Source: Pyrinomonadaceae bacterium (GTDB lineage Bacteria > Acidobacteriota > Blastocatellia > Pyrinomonadales > Pyrinomonadaceae). From it: a stretch of DNA of 8,018 nucleotides. The DNA lies in contig JACDAW010000138.1 in the NCBI GenBank assembly GCA_013695245.1, positions 1 through 8,018 of the forward strand. Direction: 5' to 3'. Below, piece by piece: positions 1 through 5,012 of the stretch (the stretch's first letter is position 1; each line of letters starts with the position of its first letter). A program made the position numbers and the translations under genes. Under the pieces are notes generated by a model, which did not search any database, was not told where the DNA came from, and worked only from the letters and a program-made list of their open reading frames with translations.

Positions 1-1418
1 TTGACCCGACTGGGCTGACCATCGAACGTTTGGTGTCAACAGGTTTCGAGCGACGCGCCGACCTACTCGCCGCGCGCCAGCGTTTAGCCATCGCCGAAGG
101 ACGTTTAATTCAAGCGGGCTTAAGACCGAATCCGACGCTTGAGACTGAATACGGCTCGACGCGTTTTCTCGGCGGTTCAGCCGAAAGCGAACTCGACGTT
201 GGCGTTTCGCAAGTCTTTGAAACGGCGGGCAAGAGACGCAAGCGCGTCGAAGTCGCGCGCACTGAACTTGAGCAGGCGCGCGCTGAAGTGCTCGCCCTTG
301 AACGACGTTTCGCAGCGGAAGTCCGCGCATCATACGCGCGCGCCGTCGCTGCCGGTCGCCAACTTGATGCGCTCGAACGCTTGATCGCGGCTAATGAAGA
401 ATTAGTGCGCGTCACAAACGCGCGGCTCAAGGAAGGCGACGTTGCGCCGCTGGAACTTAATCTTGTGCGCGTCGAGACGGATCGCTTGCGCGCGCAAGTC
501 ATCCGCACGCGCGCCGACATCGAAGGCGAAATTATTTCTTTGGGTGCGCTCGTCGGATTTGAAACAACCGAGCCGCTGCGGATCGCGCCGCTGCCTGATC
601 GCCCGCCACGACTCGATATTTCTGTTGCAGACTTGACGGAGATTGCTTTGCTCGAGCGCGCCGATCTTCGCGCCGCACGATTGGGAGAGCAGTTAGGCGG
701 CGCGCGCATTCGTTTGGCTCAATCACAGGCGACGCCTAACATCGCAGGTTCGGTGCGCTACACGCGCGAAAGACGAATTACCGACTTTCCTGAATCGCTC
801 GGCGGCGGCAATGTCGGACAGACAGACAATGTACTGCGCTTCGGCGTCGCGGTTGAGTTGCCCGTCTTCAATAAGAATCAGGGCGAGATCGCTTCCGCCG
901 TTGGCGAGCGCGAACAGGCTGTGCGCCAACGTGAGTTTTTAGAGGCGATTATCAAACGCGATGTGGCGCTTGCCTACCGTCGCTACCGCGCTGCCGCCGA
1001 AGCCTTTGTTCTTTACGCCACACAGATCGTTCCGCGTTCCGAAGAGAACGTGAGAAGCGTGCGCGCCGCTTATAACTTGGGCGAGTTCTCCGTCTTCGAC
1101 GTGGTGAACGAACAGCGACGATTGATCGAAAGCGAAACGGGCTACAACGAAGCCTTGCGCGATTATTACAGCGCGCTCGCCGAACTTGAAGCCGCGCTTG
1201 GCACACCCATCCCGAACACCGGCTTTGCTGCGCCTTCAGTTTCAGTGCTGCCGGATTTGGATTCGATCAACTCCGTCAATTCGCTGCGTTCGGCGGTGTC
1301 AGGTTCGCCGTCTCCTTCAAGCCTTGCGCCTGCGCCAGTGGCGACGCCCTTGCGAACAATTGCGCCGATACCAAAGAGCGCGGCAGCGTCACAACCGATT
1401 TCGAGAACACAACCATAA
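1..1418 (+). CDS. Outer-membrane channel of a heavy-metal RND efflux system (TolC/OEP family, CzcC/CusC-like), 5' partial
   Basis: This protein would form the trimeric outer-membrane exit duct of the tripartite pump encoded downstream. The frame is open to the left edge (first complete codon at base 3), and the residues before the TTG at base 30 read DPTGLTIER, a normal OEP N-terminal segment, so the gene starts outside the window and TTG 30 is not the start. Of 471 visible residues, about 10-190 form the first OEP repeat (AARQRLAIAEGRLIQAGLRPNP, then a long helical hairpin rich in Arg, Glu and Ala). About 210-400 form the second, with the typical PVFNKNQG at 287-294 and AAYNLGEFSVFDVVNEQRRL at 355-374. 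The signal peptide and any lipid-anchor cysteine are not visible. Residues 405-471 are a Ser/Pro/Ala-rich tail beyond the usual family end. The downstream adaptor and pump support the call. The family is near certain; the metal cannot be read from this gene. Confidence 0.93.
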   Translation, partial: DPTGLTIERLVSTGFERRADLLAARQRLAIAEGRLIQAGLRPNPTLETEYGSTRFLGGSAESELDVGVSQVFETAGKRRKRVEVARTELEQARAEVLALERRFAAEVRASYARAVAAGRQLDALERLIAANEELVRVTNARLKEGDVAPLELNLVRVETDRLRAQVIRTRADIEGEIISLGALVGFETTEPLRIAPLPDRPPRLDISVADLTEIALLERADLRAARLGEQLGGARIRLAQSQATPNIAGSVRYTRERRITDFPESLGGGNVGQTDNVLRFGVAVELPVFNKNQGEIASAVGEREQAVRQREFLEAIIKRDVALAYRRYRAAAEAFVLYATQIVPRSEENVRSVRAAYNLGEFSVFDVVNEQRRLIESETGYNEALRDYYSALAELEAALGTPIPNTGFAAPSVSVLPDLDSINSVNSLRSAVSGSPSPSSLAPAPVATPLRTIAPIPKSAAASQPISRTQP

Positions 1419-1427
1419 ATTAAATTC

Positions 1428-1432
1428 GGAGG
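1428..1432 (+). promoter_or_regulatory. Ribosome binding site that decides the start of the next gene
   Basis: GGAGG lies directly against the first in-frame ATG (1433), leaving no spacing, but 12 bases before the second in-frame ATG (1445). The second ATG also gives a standard signal peptide beginning MKKILIIALV. The site therefore favours the start at 1445, though its spacing is slightly long. Confidence 0.6.
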
Positions 1433-1444
1433 ATGAACTTTCAA

Positions 1445-2077
1445 ATGAAAAAGATTCTCATCATCGCACTCGTCTCGTCGCTCGCGGCATTCGCCGCTTG
1501 CTCTAACTCGTCAGACACAGGCACGACGAATACTGCGACGACCAACACAACCACGCCGTCAGCAACCGCTAACGGGAACGCCGGAACAACGACCACCAGT
1601 CCCGCCGCGACGACCGGCGATGACATTCCGGCTTCGGTGCGCGCCGCATTGCCCGATGCTCAATCCATCACGAAACAACACAAAGATTTGACGCCCGCGC
1701 AAATCTCCTCAATTGAGCAGGAGACGGGCGGCAAAGTCCCCGACACCGATCATCACTCGTACCTCGCTTTCTCGACGAGCGGCGGCGCGCGCAGGCAGAC
1801 GGGAGCGGCAACCGTCGTTGAAGTCAACGGAAAGCAGATGGTTGTCGTGTACGAGAGCCGCAACGGTCTGCCTTTCATCAAGGAAGTGCGCGCCGAAGGA
1901 GTGGCGCAAACATTCCTCGATCAATTCAAAGGCAAAGGTCACGACGACAAGTTTCAAATCGGCGGCGACCTCAAAGCGCAAGGCGTTGACGAAGCGACAG
2001 CTAAGGCGATTGCCTCAGCGATTCGCGTTGACGCCACAACGATGCAGACGCTCTACGGCAGCGCGCACTCACACTGA
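1445..2077 (+). CDS. Lipoprotein with a C-terminal FMN-binding-like domain
   Basis: A 210-residue exported protein of uncertain role. Residues 1-18 are a lipoprotein signal peptide (MKK, hydrophobic core, then AFAAC), with the lipidated Cys at 19; Phe at -3 is not the commonest residue. Residues 20-58 are a Thr/Asn/Ala linker. The folded part, about 62-206, resembles the FMN-binding domain of RnfG/NqrC type: LTPAQISSIEQETGGKV (82-98), a strand pair around VVEVNGKQMVVVYE (124-137), KEVRAEG (146-152), then FLDQFKGKGHDDKF (157-170) and GGDLKAQGVDEATAKAIASA. In covalent flavoproteins this last region carries an S/TGAT motif. Here it reads DEAT (182-185), so the Thr remains but the Ser/Thr-Gly is changed, and covalent flavin is doubtful. 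HH at 103-104 and a C-terminal HSH could bind metal. The gene sits between the channel and adaptor genes and probably shares their mRNA. The lipoprotein call is firm; the domain call is by eye. Confidence 0.6.
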   Translation: MKKILIIALVSSLAAFAACSNSSDTGTTNTATTNTTTPSATANGNAGTTTTSPAATTGDDIPASVRAALPDAQSITKQHKDLTPAQISSIEQETGGKVPDTDHHSYLAFSTSGGARRQTGAATVVEVNGKQMVVVYESRNGLPFIKEVRAEGVAQTFLDQFKGKGHDDKFQIGGDLKAQGVDEATAKAIASAIRVDATTMQTLYGSAHSH

Positions 2078-2079
2078 TA

Positions 2080-4107
2080 ATGGGAACACGGAAGCCAACA
2101 ATTAAATCTAATCCGGTTTATCAACCAAGCTTTGGCGCACGCAAGAGCGTTCGCGCGTTTCTCGTGCTATTTGCGACATTCGCCTTCTTCTTTGCGCTTG
2201 TGGCGACGCCTGCGCTCCGTCTTGTGAGCGCGCACGGCGATGAGGATCACGGGGAGCAAAAGACGCAGACCCAAACCGGCAAGACCGCCGCACCCATTCG
2301 TACTGCCGAGCGTAACGTGCAAACGCCCGATGGACAGTTCAAGGTGCGTCTGCGACAAACGCCGCCCGACCCGCGCGCTGGAGAGGAAGCACAGTTCGCC
2401 GCTGATCTTTCGGAACAAGTAGAGGGAGGTTTCGGCGGCGGCGGCGCGCTGCCGCTCGAAGCGGCGAAAGTGACGGCGCGCGTGACTACTGCCGCCGGAG
2501 CAGCAGTCGCAAGCAATCTCGCTACGCACGACGAGGGGACACCCGGCTCTTACGGAGTTCACTACGCATTCCGTGACGGCGGTGAGTACAAAACCATTTT
2601 TGATATACGCACAAGCGACAACCGGCAGTTCAGCGCCGACTTTCCCGTCAGCATCGTGAGCGCGCCCGTCAACTGGGCGTTCTGGCTTGGTCTCGCAATC
2701 CTGATTCTTCTCTCGGCGGGCGCGATCTTCGGCTACTACAACTCTTGGTCGCGCGACGGCGTGACGGCGAGAGAGGCTGCGCGCAAGACGCTGCCTGTCG
2801 CCATTGCCACGCTGGTCTTCTTCGCTCTCGGAACGGCCGCGCTCGCATATTTCGCGCCGCCGCACGAGCGCAGAACCGTTGCCGCTTTGCCGCCCGCAGG
2901 CGCAGAGACACAGACGACCGGAACGGCACTCGCAACAGGCGATCCCGCGCTCGGCGGCTCCGGCGCAATCGTCATTATCCCGAAAGAATCGCAGTTGCTC
3001 TTTAACATTCGCACCGCGCCCGTCGAGGTGCGTCGAATCGTGAGCGGACTGAAAGTCACGGGAGCGGTCAGAGCGCGCCCCGATGCGCGTTTAGTTATCT
3101 CCCCGCCGGTATCAGGTCGAGTCTTCTTTAATCGCGGCGTCACCATCGGCAGCGTCGTCGGACGCGGCGAGCAAGTGGGTACAATCGAGCAAATCTTGGG
3201 CGCGCCAGAGCAGGCGAGCCTTGAAGGGCAACGCATTCAACTGCGCACCGCCGCGCTCGAACAGCAAGCGCGCCAAGCTGAACAGAACGCGCTGGCGCAG
3301 CAGGCGCGCACACGTCTCACGCAAGCGCAGCGCGAGTTGCAGCGCGCGACGAATCTTTTGGAAGTCGGCGCCGCTCCAAAGAAGCGCGTCGAGGAAGCGC
3401 AAACGGCTGTCAAACTCGCCCAGCAGGAGGTCGCTTCGGCTGAACAGCAGGCGCGCGTCGCCGCGCAACAAGTGCAGTTGGCGCGTCAATCTGTGGCGCG
3501 CGTTGATCCGGTGCGGACGTTTCCTCTCGTTTCGCCTGTCACCGGCTCCGTTACCGACGTGAAAGCCGTCACCGGTCAACAGGTCGAAGCGGGCGCGGAA
3601 CTGTTAAGCGTCGTCAATCTCTCCACCGTGCTTTTGGAAGCGCAGGTGTTTGAGAAAGACCTTGCGACGGTGCGAGATTCACGACGCGCGACCTACACGG
3701 CGGCAGGAATACCGGGCGAGGTTTACGCAATCGGCGAAGGCGGCAATTCTGATGGGGGGCGACTCGTTACCATCGGAGCGTCGGTTAATCCGCAGACGCG
3801 CACTGTGCCCGTCATCTTCGAGGTGCCGAATCCCTTAAACCGTCTGCGCGACGGCATGTTCGTTGAGATCACAATGGACACGAGCGGCGGCGCACAAGTT
3901 TTGAGCGTGCCAAAGCAAGCAATCGTCACCGAGCAGGGACGAACCTTTGTGTACATCTTCAAGGGCGGCGAAATCTTTGAGAAGCGCGTGGTCACACTCG
4001 GTTCCGAAGGACAGGATTATTACGAAATCAAATCGGGCGTTCAGGCAGGCGAGCGCGTCGTCACCGAAGGCATTTATCAATTGCGCTCGACGCAGCCCGG
4101 CGCATAG
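2080..4107 (+). CDS. RND efflux periplasmic adaptor (HlyD/CzcB/CusB family) with N-terminal Ig-like domain and extra membrane helices
   Basis: Membrane-fusion protein joining the inner-membrane pump to the outer-membrane channel. At 675 residues it is far longer than the usual 380-520. Residues 24-48 are a hydrophobic segment ending in VSA, a possible signal-peptidase site, followed by the His/acid-rich AHGDEDHGE (51-59). Residues 79-193 look like a beta-sandwich resembling YtkA/FixH/CopC-type domains (DGQFKVRLRQTPPDPRAGE at the start, GSYGVHYAFRDGGEYKTIF near the end). Helices at 197-220 and 237-259 enclose a short loop with three Arg and one Lys, fitting a cytoplasmic loop. The adaptor proper follows: barrel-sandwich halves at about 335-372 and 482-515, a Gln/Ala-rich coiled-coil hairpin at 380-475, a beta-barrel at about 517-600 (VNPQTRTVPVIFEVPNPLN, then LRDGMFVEI), and a membrane-proximal domain at about 605-670. 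The start lies two bases after the previous stop with no clear ribosome site, which suggests translational coupling. The adaptor is certain; the N-terminal domain family is inferred. Confidence 0.93.
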   Translation: MGTRKPTIKSNPVYQPSFGARKSVRAFLVLFATFAFFFALVATPALRLVSAHGDEDHGEQKTQTQTGKTAAPIRTAERNVQTPDGQFKVRLRQTPPDPRAGEEAQFAADLSEQVEGGFGGGGALPLEAAKVTARVTTAAGAAVASNLATHDEGTPGSYGVHYAFRDGGEYKTIFDIRTSDNRQFSADFPVSIVSAPVNWAFWLGLAILILLSAGAIFGYYNSWSRDGVTAREAARKTLPVAIATLVFFALGTAALAYFAPPHERRTVAALPPAGAETQTTGTALATGDPALGGSGAIVIIPKESQLLFNIRTAPVEVRRIVSGLKVTGAVRARPDARLVISPPVSGRVFFNRGVTIGSVVGRGEQVGTIEQILGAPEQASLEGQRIQLRTAALEQQARQAEQNALAQQARTRLTQAQRELQRATNLLEVGAAPKKRVEEAQTAVKLAQQEVASAEQQARVAAQQVQLARQSVARVDPVRTFPLVSPVTGSVTDVKAVTGQQVEAGAELLSVVNLSTVLLEAQVFEKDLATVRDSRRATYTAAGIPGEVYAIGEGGNSDGGRLVTIGASVNPQTRTVPVIFEVPNPLNRLRDGMFVEITMDTSGGAQVLSVPKQAIVTEQGRTFVYIFKGGEIFEKRVVTLGSEGQDYYEIKSGVQAGERVVTEGIYQLRSTQPGA

Positions 4108-4133
4108 ACGCTTGAGCGTCGCGGCGCTATTTT
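4107..4133 (+). terminator. Weak terminator-like or attenuator-like hairpins after the adaptor gene
   Basis: Two overlapping stems follow the adaptor stop. GACGC-TTGA-GCGTC (4107-4119/4120) has five base pairs and a four-base loop. AGCGT-CGCG-GCGCT (4115-4128), with one G-T pair, is followed by ATTTT. They share bases, so only one can form at a time. The stems are short and the T run is only four long, so this is at best a partial terminator. Chance pairing in GC-rich DNA is possible. Confidence 0.3.
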
Positions 4134-4164
4134 GCAATGTACTCGTCACCCAACAGCGACACGC

Positions 4165-4199
4165 TTTCAAGAAATTCTTGCAACTACGAAAATTCTTGC
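4165..4199 (+). promoter_or_regulatory. Palindromic operator-like site with a second half-site upstream of the DUF305 gene
   Basis: CAAGAA-A-TTCTTG at 4168-4180 is a perfect 13-base palindrome with one central base. The flanks extend it to 19 bases (TT...AA at 4165-4166 and 4182-4183) with one mismatched pair. AAATTCTTGC at 4172-4181 occurs again at 4190-4199, 18 bases on, which places the two half-sites nearly two helical turns apart. The block is visibly AT-richer than its surroundings and ends 43 bases before the start codon at 4243. This would suit a dimeric repressor or activator. No regulator in the window can be matched to it, and I could not place convincing -35/-10 boxes. Confidence 0.35.
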
Positions 4200-4242
4200 T
4201 CTGCGTAGCGCGAGAACAACAATCTGATCAGGAGAACACATT

Positions 4243-4929
4243 ATGAATTCAGCTTTCAGGAAATACGGAACTCTTTTCGTTGTGCTTTTGTTCGCCGCTC
4301 TTTTCGCGGCGGCGTGCAATACAGCGATTGATACGAACAGCAATGTTGCGACTTCGCGCGCAACACCATCACCCGCTGCGTCCGCTACACCTGCAACAGG
4401 AATGTCAGGCGATATGAGCGGCATGAATCACGGCGCGATGCAAAGTTCGCCAAATGCTGCGAGCGCGCCTTATGACCTTCAGTTTATAGACACGATGATC
4501 GCGCACCATCAAGGCGCAGTTGACATGGCGCGCCCCACCGAAACGAAAGCGCAGCACGCCGAGTTGAAGGAGATGGCGCGCAACATCATCCGCGACCAAG
4601 AGCGCGAGATCAATCAAATGAAGCAGTGGCGCGAGCAGTGGTACGCGGGCAAACCGCAAGCGATGAACATGGAGATGCCCGGCATGACGGATTCGATGAA
4701 GGGCATGGACATGAATAATCTGAACACCGCGTCGGGCAATGCCTTCGACATGATGTTTCTTGACATGATGACGCCGCACCACCAAGGCGCAATCACAATG
4801 GCGCGCGAAGCTCTGACGCGGGCGGAGCATCCTGAAATCAAAAGGCTGGCTCAACAAATCATCTCGGCGCAGGAACGAGAAATCGCGCAGATGAAGCAGT
4901 GGAAGGCGGCGTGGGGCGGAACAAAATAA
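4243..4929 (+). CDS. Lipoprotein with two DUF305 domains and Met-rich segments, probable periplasmic copper/silver-binding protein
   Basis: A 228-residue exported protein. The start ATG is preceded by AGGAG (4230-4234) at eight bases. Residues 8-24 are the hydrophobic signal, with the lipobox FAAAC placing the lipidated Cys at 25, then a Thr/Ser/Ala/Pro linker. Two DUF305 domains follow, at about 76-134 and 167-225. Each has a paired-His motif (AHHQGAVDMAR at 87-97; PHHQGAITMAR at 178-188) and a matching end (RDQEREINQMKQW; SAQEREIAQMKQW). Met-rich stretches precede each domain: MSGDMSGMNHGAM (54-66) and MNMEMPGMTDSMKGMDM (141-157). DUF305 proteins are known from copper resistance (for example CopM in Synechocystis), and methionine/histidine clusters are typical Cu(I)/Ag(I) ligands. 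Position between adaptor and pump suggests it holds or delivers metal to the pump in the periplasm, a CusF-like role by analogy only. The domain call is strong; the metal and role are inferred. Confidence 0.92.
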   Translation: MNSAFRKYGTLFVVLLFAALFAAACNTAIDTNSNVATSRATPSPAASATPATGMSGDMSGMNHGAMQSSPNAASAPYDLQFIDTMIAHHQGAVDMARPTETKAQHAELKEMARNIIRDQEREINQMKQWREQWYAGKPQAMNMEMPGMTDSMKGMDMNNLNTASGNAFDMMFLDMMTPHHQGAITMAREALTRAEHPEIKRLAQQIISAQEREIAQMKQWKAAWGGTK

Positions 4930-4932
4930 AGT

Positions 4933-5007
4933 ATGAATGTCTCGCATCGCGCAAGCGGAACACGCACGACATCAAGATGTGTGTGTCCCGTCGAGGATCG
5001 TAGGTAA
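4933..5007 (+). CDS. Possible 24-residue small ORF with a CxC motif before the pump gene (doubtful)
   Basis: ATG at 4933 opens three bases after the DUF305 stop and runs to TAA at 5005-5007, five bases before the pump ATG. The product has a Cys-Val-Cys-Pro motif at residues 16-19 and many Arg and Thr. There is no good ribosome site (GGCGGA ends 12 bases upstream). It could be a leader peptide coupling translation into the pump gene, but an ORF this short arises easily by chance. Confidence 0.15.
   Translation: MNVSHRASGTRTTSRCVCPVEDRR
4962..4986 (+). other. Intercistronic hairpin upstream of the pump gene
   Basis: ACGCAC-G-ACAT pairs with ATGT-GTGTGT around a CAAG loop. This makes ten base pairs including one G-T, with a single bulged G at 4968. 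It ends 26 bases before the pump start codon and is not followed by a T run, so it is not an intrinsic terminator. Such stems between genes can set mRNA stability or the output of the downstream gene. Confidence 0.35.
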
Positions 5008-5012
5008 GCAGT

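Noticed and set aside
30..1418. Channel gene starting at TTG 30
   Set aside because: The same frame is open to base 3 and codes for normal family sequence upstream of the TTG; the true start and signal peptide lie outside the window.
1433..1444. ATG 1433 as start of the FMN-binding-like lipoprotein
   Set aside because: The GGAGG site touches this ATG with no spacing, and the ATG at 1445 gives a cleaner MKK-type signal peptide.
1433..2105. Overlapping plus-strand frames within the lipoprotein and adaptor genes (for example 1713-2105)
   Set aside because: They are Arg-rich out-of-frame shadows with no ribosome site or recognisable domain.
2167..2865. Long minus-strand frame of 232 codons opposite the adaptor gene
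   Set aside because: It is Arg/Ala-rich, has no domain, and lies opposite a clearly coding strand. GC-rich codons produce such antisense frames here throughout (also 110-709, 2736-3236, 5076-5576, 6684-7205).
4133..4242. Sigma-70 promoter in the 4108-4242 gap (TTGCAA at 4133 or 4179)
   Set aside because: No acceptable -10 box lies at 16-18 bases from either TTGCAA; I could not place a promoter with confidence.
4405..4947. His-rich minus-strand frame of 180 codons opposite the DUF305 gene
   Set aside because: Its many His residues arise from reading the Met (ATG) codons of the DUF305 protein backwards in another frame; it shows no signal peptide or fold and overlaps a well-supported gene.
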